Part shown: one piece after another, positions 19,652 through 29,427 of the stretch
Layout of the letters: every line of letters starts with the position of its first letter
Numbering within the stretch: position 1 is the stretch's first letter
From: Saprospiraceae bacterium
Lineage (GTDB): Bacteria > Bacteroidota > Bacteroidia > Chitinophagales > Saprospiraceae
Length of the DNA stretch: 64,000 bases
Direction of reading: 5' to 3'
NCBI GenBank assembly: GCA_016710235.1
Contig: JADJLG010000001.1
Span: forward strand, 2,779,501 to 2,843,500
Position numbers and translations under genes: made by a program
Notes under the pieces: model-generated
Databases searched by the model: none
What the model saw: the letters and a program-made list of their open reading frames with translations, nothing else
Told to the model about the DNA's origin: nothing

Positions 19652-22600
19652 TATCGAATGATTTTAAAAGTTTTGTCTGATCTATATTTGTCTGAAGTAA
19701 TTTCTAGGAGATATTGTCCCTGGTTGATTCCATCAAGTTTTATACTATATTTTCCTGTAAAATTTTCCATGGTCTTTTTGAGTATTGATTTACCATCATA
19801 ATTTAAAACTTCAATTTGGACGTTTTTATTCCGTAAAAACATTGCTTCAACATTTAGCAGCTCTTTTGCCGGGTTAGGATACAAATACAGCGCATTTTTA
19901 CTTACTTCTATATTAGAGTTGGGCTCTTTGATAATAAATCCTTCGAGTTTCCAAATGCAGTTATTATGATCTCTAATTTCAATATTATAAATATCTGGTA
20001 AAAGATTAACCAAAATGGAATCATTTCCTATAAACTCGTGCGTAATTGATTTTTCAATTAAATAGGTGTATGGCGCGGTGCCGCCGATAACTTGTAATCT
20101 GAGCTCATATACACCGGTAGATATTTCTGAAAGTGAAATATTTACTGAGATCGAATCCGGTTGATGAATGGATAGCGTATCTTGGACCATGCACTTATTG
20201 GCGTCTGTTACTATTATAAAATAATCTCCAGCTTCCAAATTTTGAATAAGGTTGGTGCTGTCACCATTCGAGCACATGATTTTGTAAGGTGCCTGACCAT
20301 CCTTTACAGAGATTGAAAGGCTACCTGTTTTGTCTCCATAGCAGTTTACATCTGTAGTTTCATACTCTGTGGTAGGGTCTTTCACACTCGATAAGTGAAT
20401 AGAATCAGATACAATGCAACCACTGAGATCATGCTTAATTTTTAGATTATAAGTGCCGGTGTCATTTACTGATATTTGGTGTTGTGTATCAGTAATTCCT
20501 CCATAATTCCAGTTGTAGGTATAAATTGAATCTTTACCGGCTGAAAGAGTAATGGACTTGTGGTTGCAATCAAAATACAAATGCGATGGAATTATTTTAA
20601 CAATTGGTTTGGAATATACTTTAAGGAATATTGTGTCGGTTTTTACACAAGCATCTTTTGACGTAAATTGCAAAATGTAAAGTCCCGTTTGTGACAATGA
20701 TTTGATCGCCAACTCCGGTGAAAATTGAGTGCCTAATAAGGTTGTATCAAGCTTTGAAGGACCCGTCCATTTATATTGACCATCAATATAGTTTTGAATT
20801 GTCTTAAATCTGATAGTATCACCAATGCAAACCTTTTGACTGTCTATTTGGACAAAGTTAGCTTTGTTTATTGAACAAGAAAGTTGTATTTCTGTCGGGT
20901 AGCAATCTGGTAAATTAATGGAATATACTCCCCTTCCAAAAGTTGATGCATACAAGGATCGAGTACCTGCATGGATATCTAAATCAGTGATGGATGTTTT
21001 AGGCATATTGTTTCCATATATCTGCCAATTAATCAAGTCAGCATCGGTATAGAAAACACCGACATCCGTGCCTGTGAATAATGTATTTGTAGGTTCATCA
21101 AAAGTGATAGAAAGTACTGGTGTATTTATAAAGTTCCCGGTAATATTTAACCAGGTTTTTCCTTTGTCTGAAGTAGTAAAGATTTTATTAGCCTGTGATA
21201 AGCCACTTCGTGTTACCCAAGCTCTCGTAGACTGCGAAGGATGCATTTCGATATCGCTGATTCTTTCTCCACTTGATAAATTCGTATTTGTCCAGGTTTT
21301 GCCATAGTCTTTTGAAGAATAGAGGATATTGCTATGAGCGGCTAAAATCCAATTGGAATCAGCAGCATTCAATTCAAGATTTGATAATTCTTTGTCAACG
21401 GCACCGGTAAGGTTGTTTGTCAACTTTGTAAAATGATCACCGCGATCATAACTCACAAAAATATCTTCATAACCAATAAAAAAAGCTTTTGTGTTTTTGG
21501 GATTAAAGGCAAAGGGAGTAACCCAATCTCCTTGTGGGGTTCCGGGTATATTTTGTGATATTTCCGTCAATGAATTAAATCCATTGGTAGTTCGATAAAC
21601 CGCGGTACCTCCCCAATACTCTGTGTATCCCACATTTGAATTATTAGGATCAATCAATTGCCACATTGCATCTCCACCATTAGTATTGCCCCAAGATCCA
21701 TTTGTTCGACGGACGAATCCACCATTATCTTGACTTCCCATGACCATGAGTGGTGGGGTACCACTTGATATTGCCATTTTGTAAAATTGAGAAATTGGCA
21801 ATCCATTACACAATTCAGTAAATGAATTAGCAGATTCTGCATATCTGTATACACCTCCATCACAACAGAAAAAAAGATTATTTTTTTGAAGTGGATGGAA
21901 CGCGGCATAGTGATGATCTGCATGCACTTCGGGTAATCCTGTGCCACCATACCAGTTTGATATTTGATTCCAATTTTTTCCTCCATCATCGGACCTGTAT
22001 AACACTACGTATCCACAGTACAAAATATTTTTATTTGTAGGAGAGATTAAGAAAGTAAGATTTTCAGGCATTTCCGAAACAAATGAAATATTGGCTCCAC
22101 TATTCTTAGACAGCAAAAAATTGCGCTTTCCATCTACACTTTGATTGATCGCTAAGTATTCAGGATCTGCGGGAGTTGTATACAGTTTGAGAAAAGCTTT
22201 TTGTTGATTAAAAATTGAAATTTGACTCCAGCTATTGCCTGCATTAGTAGATTTTAATATCTCGCAAGAACCCCAATAATCATTGATTGCTGCATAAATC
22301 GTAGTAGTATCACCAATTTTAAATTTGACATCGCTGAAATTTTCCGTTCTGATTCTCGTCCAATTGGTGCCACCATTGTAAGTACGGTATAGCCCAGCAC
22401 TCGTGGCAGCGATCAGAGATTTGCTGTTCAAGGGATTCATCTCTAGCGCGAAAATTACCCTGGAGTCTGTCAACTTCCAATTTAAGCCCGTAGTTGTCCA
22501 AGTCTGACCACCATTTGTGGTCTTGTAAACTCCCAGACCATATTGCCACCAGCCCTCTTTCTCACCCAAGGTGATGTACATTGTATTAGTCTGGTTAGGA

Positions 22601-23169
22601 TCAATGACTACAATTCCCACCGGCTGATACGGTATATTTTCGGTGATGGAGGAATAATTTTTTCCACCATCTACTGTTTTCCACAAGCCGCCATTAGGAG
22701 AAGCCACGAAGAAAGTGTTTGGTTCATATGGGTGAAACGCTATATGAGTTGTCCTGCCCATGCCCCAATATCCACCGGTGTTCCTGACAGGTCCTTCATG
22801 CTTCCAATTCGGAGCTGAGCGGAAGTGACCTGAGCGTTGAGCGTTTGAAAGAGCTTCATCATAGATGCTTGACAATCTCTGCAGATCAGGAAAATTTCCA
22901 TTTTCATCCAAGCGATCCCTCCAGTACCATTTCCATCTTTCATATCTCATCCTGGCATTGTCTAAATTTGTTTTTTTTCTTTTGCCAAGATGAAAAAGCC
23001 TCCTGAATCCAAGATTTTCCAACTCATGCCTGGATAAAAGTTTGTCTGCTTTTTTGCAGATTTCATTAAAATTAGAAGAGCTATTCATGATTTCCTTCAG
23101 CTTGTGATTTTGACTGAAAGAATGAGCTGAGTAAAAAATGAATATCAAAAAGATGATACAGATCCGCAT
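19651..23169 (-). CDS. Sortilin-like beta-propeller surface protein, T9SS type A
   Basis: A secreted protein of 1172 residues. A signal peptide is followed by a long BNR/VPS10-like propeller region (residues ~110-740) with Asp-box repeats such as VYKTTNGGQTWT, LYRTYNGGTNWTRI, LKSTNAGNSW, LYRSDDGGKNWNQI and FTTSDKGKTWLNI. Next come PKD/Ig-like domains, a SprB-like repeat (TTDVNCYGDKTGSLSISV) and a T9SS type A domain (LYLYPNPAKELLNVEA, GQYLLEITS). The propeller could bind or process peptides or glycans; no catalytic residues were identified. It is the first gene of a unit with the S46 peptidase, joined by a TAATG overlap, so the two products probably serve one extracellular task. Confidence 0.88.
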   Translation of the reverse strand: MRICIIFLIFIFYSAHSFSQNHKLKEIMNSSSNFNEICKKADKLLSRHELENLGFRRLFHLGKRKKTNLDNARMRYERWKWYWRDRLDENGNFPDLQRLSSIYDEALSNAQRSGHFRSAPNWKHEGPVRNTGGYWGMGRTTHIAFHPYEPNTFFVASPNGGLWKTVDGGKNYSSITENIPYQPVGIVVIDPNQTNTMYITLGEKEGWWQYGLGVYKTTNGGQTWTTTGLNWKLTDSRVIFALEMNPLNSKSLIAATSAGLYRTYNGGTNWTRIRTENFSDVKFKIGDTTTIYAAINDYWGSCEILKSTNAGNSWSQISIFNQQKAFLKLYTTPADPEYLAINQSVDGKRNFLLSKNSGANISFVSEMPENLTFLISPTNKNILYCGYVVLYRSDDGGKNWNQISNWYGGTGLPEVHADHHYAAFHPLQKNNLFFCCDGGVYRYAESANSFTELCNGLPISQFYKMAISSGTPPLMVMGSQDNGGFVRRTNGSWGNTNGGDAMWQLIDPNNSNVGYTEYWGGTAVYRTTNGFNSLTEISQNIPGTPQGDWVTPFAFNPKNTKAFFIGYEDIFVSYDRGDHFTKLTNNLTGAVDKELSNLELNAADSNWILAAHSNILYSSKDYGKTWTNTNLSSGERISDIEMHPSQSTRAWVTRSGLSQANKIFTTSDKGKTWLNITGNFINTPVLSITFDEPTNTLFTGTDVGVFYTDADLINWQIYGNNMPKTSITDLDIHAGTRSLYASTFGRGVYSINLPDCYPTEIQLSCSINKANFVQIDSQKVCIGDTIRFKTIQNYIDGQYKWTGPSKLDTTLLGTQFSPELAIKSLSQTGLYILQFTSKDACVKTDTIFLKVYSKPIVKIIPSHLYFDCNHKSITLSAGKDSIYTYNWNYGGITDTQHQISVNDTGTYNLKIKHDLSGCIVSDSIHLSSVKDPTTEYETTDVNCYGDKTGSLSISVKDGQAPYKIMCSNGDSTNLIQNLEAGDYFIIVTDANKCMVQDTLSIHQPDSISVNISLSEISTGVYELRLQVIGGTAPYTYLIEKSITHEFIGNDSILVNLLPDIYNIEIRDHNNCIWKLEGFIIKEPNSNIEVSKNALYLYPNPAKELLNVEAMFLRNKNVQIEVLNYDGKSILKKTMENFTGKYSIKLDGINQGQYLLEITSDKYRSDKTFKIIR

Positions 23170-23406
23170 AATAGCTTTTGATTTTAATGCGAAAGTAATT
23201 CATTTAATAGTTAGATTTTGCATTTAAACTCATTAGCATTATTTGTAATCGTTGATATTTTTAAATAAAATGAGGATTCTAATCAGGATATCCACGATTG
23301 AATATTTCAAAGAATGGATCATGAGCTGCGAATTAGTATTAAAAGTTTGTAGGCATGAGATATTCGCATAGCAAAAAAGCAAAATGTATAAGTTTTTGAC
23401 AATCAT

Positions 23407-23437
23407 TTGAAGATTTCGGAAATTATACATAGTTTTG
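23407..23437 (+). promoter_or_regulatory. Bacteroidota promoter TTG-N20-TAGTTTTG
   Basis: TTG at 23407-23409 and TAGTTTTG at 23430-23437 are separated by 20 bp, matching the -33/-7 consensus. The box ends 23 bases before the OmpA-family ATG. The rest of the 291-bp divergent gap (23170-23460) is AT-rich with no other clear signal. Confidence 0.65.
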
Positions 23438-23460
23438 CGTGTTAACCGATAGTAGATCTA

Positions 23461-24987
23461 ATGAAAAATATATTACTCTGTCTCCTGGTAATACTTATCG
23501 CTGGCTATGAAGCAAGTGCCCAGTATTTTGACTTTAAGAACGGATTGGTTGTCCGAAAGACTTTCATGGATTTTAACACATTTCAGGATAAGACTTCTTC
23601 TGCATTAAATACTTACCAAAATGGGTTTGAGCTTGGGTATATCCGTAATTTCGGATCAAAAATCAGCTTAACTGTGCCCTTTGGTGCAGGTATTTTGAAA
23701 GATACATTGCTAGAAGATATAAAGTTGCCTTACATTAATTTTGGAGTTCAAGGCCAATTTCACTTTTTCAAAAATTGCAAGTGGATCAATCCTTTTATCG
23801 TGGCTGGTATCAATGCTAATTTACCTAAGGGCAGAGATTTCGGTCTGGAAGCGCCAATCGGGATAGGATTTAATTTTATGTTTCATCCACAGGCTTATCT
23901 CCAATGGCAAAGTGATTTTCGTCTGTCGATAGCCAATTGGGAGAATCATTTACAGCACCAGTTTGGCTTTGTTTACCTACTTGGAAATAGAAAAATGACA
24001 AAACCTCAAACTGTAATGCCTGAAAAACTGGATTCTGACGGAGACGGTGTACCTGACGAACTGGATGTATGCCCTAGTGTATCAGGCTTGCCAAAATTTC
24101 TTGGATGCCCTGATACCGACGGAGATGGTTTAGAAGACACGAAAGACCAATGCCCAGAACTAGCAGGAAAAATCGAACTTAATGGATGCCCTGACTCTGA
24201 TGGAGATGGTATTACAGATAATGTGGATGAATGTCCGCAGCTCAAAGGTACGGCCTCTAATAATGGTTGCCCGGATTCAGACATTGATGGTGATGGAGTT
24301 CCAGACAAAAATGATCATTGTCCTGATAAAGCAGGTATTGTTGCCTTGTTTGGTTGTCCGGACAGTGATGGCGATGGCGTGTCTGACAAAGACGATCGCT
24401 GCCCAACAGTTCCAGGTCTAAAATCCAAAGGTGGTTGTCCTGACTCAAAGAAAGATGCAGATAATGATGGAATCGATGACGAAATGGATGACTGCCCGTT
24501 TACTGCCGGTTTAGCTCAATTCAAAGGATGCCCAGATACTGATGGTGATGGAATACAGGACAAGCTTGATGCCTGTCCTAATAATGCCGGCCCGGCTTCG
24601 AATAATGGATGCCCTGTGATTGAAAAAGAAGATAAGGAAGTTCTTGAGTTTGCAATGAGGGCAGTTCAATTTGATCTTGGTAAATCGACTTTGAAACCGG
24701 AGTCTTTCAAAATACTCGATAAAGTGGCTAAAATCATGGATAAATATGATGCGTACAATTTGGCAATCGGAGGACACACAGATAATACAGGAAGCGCTCA
24801 GTTTAATCTGGACCTTTCTGAAAAAAGAGCCAAGATTTGCTATGAATATTTGATCAAAAGAGGTATTTCATCTTCTCGAATGAGTTATGCCGGTTCTGGC
24901 TCGAATAAGCCAATAGCTGATAATAAGACAGAATCAGGCCGTTTTCTGAATAGGAGGACCGAGTTCAATCTCATTCCGAGAAAGTAA
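23461..24987 (+). CDS. OmpA-family protein with TSP3 calcium repeats
   Basis: Outer-membrane protein that anchors the envelope to peptidoglycan. A signal peptide (NILLCLLVILIAGYEASAQ) leads into an N-terminal beta-barrel of about 160 residues, then seven thrombospondin type 3 repeats (residues 191-385) rich in DxDGDGxxD calcium loops and paired cysteines. A C-terminal OmpA domain follows (QFDLGKSTLKPESFKILDKV, IGGHTDNTGSAQFNLDLSEKRA), with the peptidoglycan-binding Asp and Arg positions in the LSEKRA and NRRTEF regions. The 508 residues fit the family. It is a single-gene unit with its own consensus promoter; efp follows 141 bp later with another promoter. Confidence 0.95.
   Translation: MKNILLCLLVILIAGYEASAQYFDFKNGLVVRKTFMDFNTFQDKTSSALNTYQNGFELGYIRNFGSKISLTVPFGAGILKDTLLEDIKLPYINFGVQGQFHFFKNCKWINPFIVAGINANLPKGRDFGLEAPIGIGFNFMFHPQAYLQWQSDFRLSIANWENHLQHQFGFVYLLGNRKMTKPQTVMPEKLDSDGDGVPDELDVCPSVSGLPKFLGCPDTDGDGLEDTKDQCPELAGKIELNGCPDSDGDGITDNVDECPQLKGTASNNGCPDSDIDGDGVPDKNDHCPDKAGIVALFGCPDSDGDGVSDKDDRCPTVPGLKSKGGCPDSKKDADNDGIDDEMDDCPFTAGLAQFKGCPDTDGDGIQDKLDACPNNAGPASNNGCPVIEKEDKEVLEFAMRAVQFDLGKSTLKPESFKILDKVAKIMDKYDAYNLAIGGHTDNTGSAQFNLDLSEKRAKICYEYLIKRGISSSRMSYAGSGSNKPIADNKTESGRFLNRRTEFNLIPRK
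24031..24615 (+). repeat. Seven thrombospondin type 3 repeats (coding)
   Basis: Seven tandem units of 27, 27, 27, 29, 27, 31 and 27 codons with the pattern D-x-DGDG-x2-D-x2-D-x-CP-x(9-10)-GCP. The DNA copies are diverged, so this is an old protein repeat and not a recent DNA expansion. Confidence 0.9.
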
Positions 24988-25068
24988 TTCTCTTCGGAAT
25001 TGATCTTAACTACCTGAAGGTCATGGAACTGAAAAATCCATTTCCCGAACAGCGGAATCTATCGGAAT

Positions 25069-25100
25069 TTGCCTGAAGAAGAACGAAATCTTTATCTTTG
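25069..25100 (+). promoter_or_regulatory. Bacteroidota promoter TTG-N21-TATCTTTG for efp operon
   Basis: TTG at 25069-25071 and TATCTTTG at 25093-25100, 21 bp apart. The box ends 28 bases before the efp start and would drive efp-accB-accC and the genes behind them. Confidence 0.65.
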
Positions 25101-25128
25101 CCGAAAAGAAGCAATTATTTAAAATTTT

Positions 25129-25695
25129 ATGGCAAATACATCAGATATCAGGAATGGCATGTGTATAGATTACAATAATGACATTTATACCATAGTCGAA
25201 TTCCAGCATGTCAAACCAGGTAAAGGCAATGCTTTTGTTCGTACCAAGCTAAAAAGTATGACCAGTGGCAAAGTAGTGGAGAATACATGGGTTGCAGGAC
25301 ATACTTTAAACGAAGTAAGAGTAGAAAGACGAAAATTTCAATATCTTTATAAAGATGAAAGCGGATTCAACTTTATGAATACTGAAACTTTTGATCAAAT
25401 AAGTTTACCTGAAAGTATGATCGAGAATGGTCAGTTCCTGAAAGATGGAATGGAAATAGAAGTCATATTTCATGCAGCAAAGGAACAAGCACTTACGGCA
25501 GAATTACCACCACACGTCATATTAGAAGTAACATATACCGAACCAGGTGCAAAAGGGAATACAGCAACCAATGCAATGAAGTTTGCTACACTTGAGACAG
25601 GTGCTCAAGTGAAAGTACCACTGTTCATCGAGGAAGGGGACATGTTAAAAATTGATACCCGTACAGGTGAATATTTAGAGAGATCAAAACAATAA
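25129..25695 (+). CDS. efp: Elongation factor P
   Basis: Relieves ribosome stalling at proline runs. The N-terminal KOW-like domain has the loop HVKPGKGNAFVRTKLKS, with the Lys of PGKGNAF at the position modified in many bacteria. The OB domains follow (FMNTETFDQISLPESM, ILEVTYTEPGAKGNTATNA, GAQVKVPLFIEEGDMLKIDTRTG). The 188 residues are standard. It begins a tight run with accB four bases downstream, a gene order I associate with Bacteroidota and Firmicutes. No modification enzyme (EpmA/YmfI type) is in the window. Confidence 0.97.
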   Translation: MANTSDIRNGMCIDYNNDIYTIVEFQHVKPGKGNAFVRTKLKSMTSGKVVENTWVAGHTLNEVRVERRKFQYLYKDESGFNFMNTETFDQISLPESMIENGQFLKDGMEIEVIFHAAKEQALTAELPPHVILEVTYTEPGAKGNTATNAMKFATLETGAQVKVPLFIEEGDMLKIDTRTGEYLERSKQ

Positions 25696-25699
25696 ACCA

Positions 25700-26215
25700 A
25701 TGAACTTTAAAGAAATTCAAGAACTGATCCGTCAACTCAACAAGTCTGAAATTTCATATTTCAAGTACAAAAACGCAGATTTCGAAATTAAAATCAAAAC
25801 TGGTAAAGGAGAAACGCGTACTGAAGGAAACGTGGTTTCGTATACACAGCCTCAGGTTGTTTTGTCACCTCCGGCAACCGTAATCTCTGCGCCAGCTGCC
25901 ACTGAAACGAATAGTCAAGTGATTGAGAAAATTGCGCCATCTTCCAATCCTCCTAAGGCATCTGAAGATACATCAAAGTTGTTACAGATTAAATCACCTA
26001 TGGTGGGCACTTTCTATAGATCACCTTCGCCTGATAAACCGCAATTTGTAAAAGTTGGTGACAAAGTAGATGTTGGAAGTACTGTGTGCATTATCGAAGC
26101 GATGAAGCTTTTCAATGAAATAGAAAGTGAAGTTAAAGGTACAATTGTTAAAATATTGGTTGAAGACGCTACTCCGGTCGAATTCGATCAAATTTTGTTC
26201 CTAGTTGAACCTTAA
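25700..26215 (+). CDS. accB: Acetyl-CoA carboxylase biotin carboxyl carrier protein
   Basis: Carries carboxybiotin between the two half-reactions of acetyl-CoA carboxylase. The biotinyl domain is at the C-terminus, with the biotinylated Lys in CIIEAMKLFNEIESE and the typical thumb region SPMVGTFYRSPSPDKPQF. A proline/alanine-rich linker (residues ~50-95) precedes it. The 171 residues match bacterial AccB. It starts four bases after efp and is followed 19 bp later by accC, with which it works. Confidence 0.97.
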   Translation: MNFKEIQELIRQLNKSEISYFKYKNADFEIKIKTGKGETRTEGNVVSYTQPQVVLSPPATVISAPAATETNSQVIEKIAPSSNPPKASEDTSKLLQIKSPMVGTFYRSPSPDKPQFVKVGDKVDVGSTVCIIEAMKLFNEIESEVKGTIVKILVEDATPVEFDQILFLVEP

Positions 26216-26234
26216 TTTTTAAATTAATACTCAG

Positions 26235-27578
26235 ATGTTTCAAAAAATCCTGATCGCCAATCGCGGTGAGATTGCCTTGCGAATTATACGAACCTGTAAA
26301 GAGATGGGAATTAAAACAGTTGCCATCTATTCTACGGCAGATCGCGAAAGTCTCCATGTGAGATTTGCTGATGAAGCGGTATGTATAGGTCCGCCTGCGA
26401 GTTCTCAATCCTATCTAAGCATACCTAAAATTATGGCTGCGGTAGAAATTACCAACGCTGACGCAGTTCACCCAGGTTATGGATTTTTAGCTGAAAATGC
26501 TGAGTTTGCTGAAATTTGTAAAGAGTATGGTATCAAATTTATAGGACCAACCCCTGAGCAAATCAGAAAAATGGGTGACAAAATCACTGCAAAAGAAACA
26601 ATGATAAAGGCAGGCGTGCCTGTTGTGCCGGGTTCAGATGGTCTTTTGAAAGATGTCAAACAAGGTAAAAAGCTTGCTATTGAAATAGGTTATCCCATCA
26701 TCCTGAAGGCAACTGCAGGAGGTGGAGGTAGAGGGATGCGGATTGTTTGGAAAGAAGAAGACTTCGAAGACATGTGGAACATTGCGCGGCAGGAAGCTAA
26801 AGCTGCATTTGCCAATGATGGAATCTACATGGAAAAATTTGTAGAAGAGCCGCGACACATAGAATTTCAGATAGTAGGTGATCAGTTCGGTAGAGTAGTT
26901 CATCTTTCAGAGAGAGATTGTTCAATACAAAGAAGACATCAAAAATTGGTTGAAGAGAGTCCATCTCCATTTATGACAGATGAGCTCAGAGAGAAAATGG
27001 GGGAGGCCGCAGTGAAAGCAGGTCAATCCATACGTTATGAAGGTGTGGGCACTGTGGAATTTCTGGTGGATAAACATCGTAATTTTTATTTTATGGAGAT
27101 GAATACCAGAATTCAAGTGGAGCATCCCGTAACAGAAGAAGTCATCGATCATGACTTGATTAAAGAACAGATTAAAGTAGCAGCAGGCATACCAATCAGC
27201 GGAAAGAATTATTATCCAAACATGCATGCTATTGAAGTTAGGATCAATGCGGAGGACGTTTATGCAGATTTTAGACCAAGTCCGGGTAAAATAACATCGT
27301 TGCATACTTCCAAAGGCCATGGTGTTCGAGTAGACACTCATGTTTACGCTGGTTACTCAGTGCCACCTTATTATGATTCCATGATAGCAAAGTTGATTTG
27401 CAAAGCTCAAACTCGGGAAGAATGTATCACAAAAATGGAAAGAGCATTAGATGAATTTATAATAGAAGGAATCAAGACTACTTTGCCGTTTCATAAACAG
27501 CTCATGAAGAATGAGGAATTTCGTAAAGGAAATTTTAATACTGGATTTCTAAATACTTTCAAACTGGAAAAGGAATAG
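26235..27578 (+). CDS. accC: Biotin carboxylase subunit of acetyl-CoA carboxylase
   Basis: ATP-dependent carboxylation of biotin on AccB, the committed step of fatty-acid synthesis. Recognisable signatures are ILIANRGEIALRIIRTCKEMG at the start, the ATP-grasp glycine loop KATAGGGGRGMRIV, SERDCSIQRRHQKLVEE and MEMNTRIQVEHPVTEEV. The 447 residues are normal for a separate AccC. It is the third gene of the efp run; the carboxyltransferase subunits are elsewhere. Confidence 0.97.
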   Translation: MFQKILIANRGEIALRIIRTCKEMGIKTVAIYSTADRESLHVRFADEAVCIGPPASSQSYLSIPKIMAAVEITNADAVHPGYGFLAENAEFAEICKEYGIKFIGPTPEQIRKMGDKITAKETMIKAGVPVVPGSDGLLKDVKQGKKLAIEIGYPIILKATAGGGGRGMRIVWKEEDFEDMWNIARQEAKAAFANDGIYMEKFVEEPRHIEFQIVGDQFGRVVHLSERDCSIQRRHQKLVEESPSPFMTDELREKMGEAAVKAGQSIRYEGVGTVEFLVDKHRNFYFMEMNTRIQVEHPVTEEVIDHDLIKEQIKVAAGIPISGKNYYPNMHAIEVRINAEDVYADFRPSPGKITSLHTSKGHGVRVDTHVYAGYSVPPYYDSMIAKLICKAQTREECITKMERALDEFIIEGIKTTLPFHKQLMKNEEFRKGNFNTGFLNTFKLEKE

Positions 27579-27602
27579 CAGACGATTGTTGTCTGTCTGG
27601 TA

Positions 27603-29417
27603 ATGAAGGAATTTTTAAACTACCTCAGCAAACTCAAAAATTACAAATCTTCAGTGGTTTTGTATTTGATTTGCTATTTATTCACTGCAATATTCACTGT
27701 GGTCAGTATACCTGCTATTATACCACTATTTGAGATGTTGTTTTTTCAGGCAACGAATGCGGTGGAAAAACCTCAAGAGATTAATTCTGTAATGACTTTT
27801 ATTCAATCGCTCAAATATCAGTTTTCAGTTTGGGTCAACGGCATGCCCAAGAAAGATGCACTCACCATCATTTGTTTGCTGATCTGTGGGATATTTTTTT
27901 TAAAAAATTTATTCAGATACTCTGCAATATATATAGTTGCGCCAATCAAAGCTGGATTAATTAGGGATACTAGATCTGAATTATTTAGAAAATTTGTCAA
28001 TTTGCCACTTGCTTATTTTTCCGAAGAAAGAAAGGGCGATTTGATTGCGCGCATGACAGCTGATGTCCAGGATGTAGAATGGACATTACTTTCTACTTTG
28101 GAGTCTTGGGTGAAAGATCCACTGATAATAATTGGCAGTATTGCTTTTATGACATACATCAGTTTGCCCCTGACACTTTTTGTCTTAGTTCTGTTGTTTA
28201 TTACAGCTTTTGTGATTGGAGGAATATCCAGATCATTGAAGAAGAATGCAGTGCTGGCACAGGAGGAATTTGGGGAGTTGATTTCAGTACAAGAAGAAAG
28301 TCTTGGTGGAATTCGGATAATCAAAGCATTTGGAAGTGAATCCTATATCATTGGTAGATTTGAACGGATTTTAAAAAAATATCGGGATCTTGTTGTGAAG
28401 ATTCACAGACGAAGAGAACTTGCACCACCTCTATCCGAATTTCTCGGGATAGTGATCGTGAGTATATTATTATGGTATGGTGCCAGCTTAGTGTTTTCAA
28501 GTAAATTGGAGGCTTCGTCATTTTTAGCGTTCATTTACGCATTCTTTAATGTGATCGAACCTTCAAAAACCCTGTCAGCGTCTTATTTTAATGTTCAAAA
28601 AGGGATGGCAGCGCTCCAGAGAATTCAAGCTGTTTTGAAAGTTGAAGAAACCATCAGGGATCAAGACGACGCTCAGCCCAAGGAAACATTTGATTATGAT
28701 ATAGAATTCAGGAATGTGAGTTTTAAGTATCCGGGTACCCAAGAATATGTACTGAAGAATATAAATTTGAAAATTGGGAAAGGCGAAAAAATTGCCCTGG
28801 TAGGTTCTTCAGGGTCCGGGAAAACTACATTGGTGGATGTGCTGTCCCGATTTCATGACATTCAGGAAGGAGATATTCTGATAGACGGAATTGCGCTCAA
28901 AAATATTAAAATAGAATCCTTACGCAAAATTATAGGTATGGTCACTCAGGAGGCTATACTTTTTAATGATACAATTGAGGATAATATTTTATTTGGCCAA
29001 CAGAGGAATAAAGCAGATTTGGAAAGTGCTATGAAATTGTCACATTCATTCGAATTTATCACAGAAGAGGGAAAAGGTTTAGATTTTAATATTGGTGACA
29101 GAGGTACCAAACTCAGTGGAGGCCAAAGACAAAGGTTGACATTAGCAAGAGCCATTTACAAAAATGCGGAAATACTTATTTTGGATGAAGCTACATCTGC
29201 ATTAGATTCTGCATCCGAAAAGTTTGTACAAGATGCTATGGATGGAATGCTGAAGGACCGTACTGCTATTGTGATTGCACATAGATTATCTACAATCCAA
29301 AAAGTGGACAGGATATATGTGATGTCAGATGGCAGAATCGTGGAATCAGGCAACCATGCTGAATTATTGGACAAGAATGGAGAATATCGTAAATTTGTTG
29401 AATTGCAAACCATGTAA
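27603..29417 (+). CDS. ABC exporter, MsbA-like half-transporter
   Basis: Fused membrane and ATPase domains in 604 residues, as in lipid A flippase MsbA and other type IV exporters that act as dimers. Six membrane segments occupy residues ~15-320 (VVLYLICYLFTAIFTVVSIP, PLTLFVLVLLFITAFVIGG). The ATPase domain has Walker A GSSGSGKTT, signature LSGGQRQRLTLARAI, Walker B ILILDEATSALD and the switch His in IVIAHRLSTI. It starts 24 bp after accC. A lipid export role would suit the fatty-acid neighbours, but the substrate is inferred. Confidence 0.92.
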   Translation: MKEFLNYLSKLKNYKSSVVLYLICYLFTAIFTVVSIPAIIPLFEMLFFQATNAVEKPQEINSVMTFIQSLKYQFSVWVNGMPKKDALTIICLLICGIFFLKNLFRYSAIYIVAPIKAGLIRDTRSELFRKFVNLPLAYFSEERKGDLIARMTADVQDVEWTLLSTLESWVKDPLIIIGSIAFMTYISLPLTLFVLVLLFITAFVIGGISRSLKKNAVLAQEEFGELISVQEESLGGIRIIKAFGSESYIIGRFERILKKYRDLVVKIHRRRELAPPLSEFLGIVIVSILLWYGASLVFSSKLEASSFLAFIYAFFNVIEPSKTLSASYFNVQKGMAALQRIQAVLKVEETIRDQDDAQPKETFDYDIEFRNVSFKYPGTQEYVLKNINLKIGKGEKIALVGSSGSGKTTLVDVLSRFHDIQEGDILIDGIALKNIKIESLRKIIGMVTQEAILFNDTIEDNILFGQQRNKADLESAMKLSHSFEFITEEGKGLDFNIGDRGTKLSGGQRQRLTLARAIYKNAEILILDEATSALDSASEKFVQDAMDGMLKDRTAIVIAHRLSTIQKVDRIYVMSDGRIVESGNHAELLDKNGEYRKFVELQTM

Positions 29418-29427
29418 ATGTAGTATT

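Noticed and set aside
24006..24448. Open minus-strand readings across the OmpA-family repeats
   Set aside because: They mirror the low-complexity TSP3 repeats, have no start context or family likeness, and lie opposite a clear gene.
24031..24615. Possible CRISPR-like regular repeat
   Set aside because: The period varies from 81 to 93 bp, the DNA units are diverged, and the sequence codes for TSP3 repeats in frame.
29329..29427. Longer start for the secreted protein inside the ABC exporter gene
   Set aside because: It would place a hydrophilic stretch before an obvious signal peptide and overlap the exporter by 89 bp.
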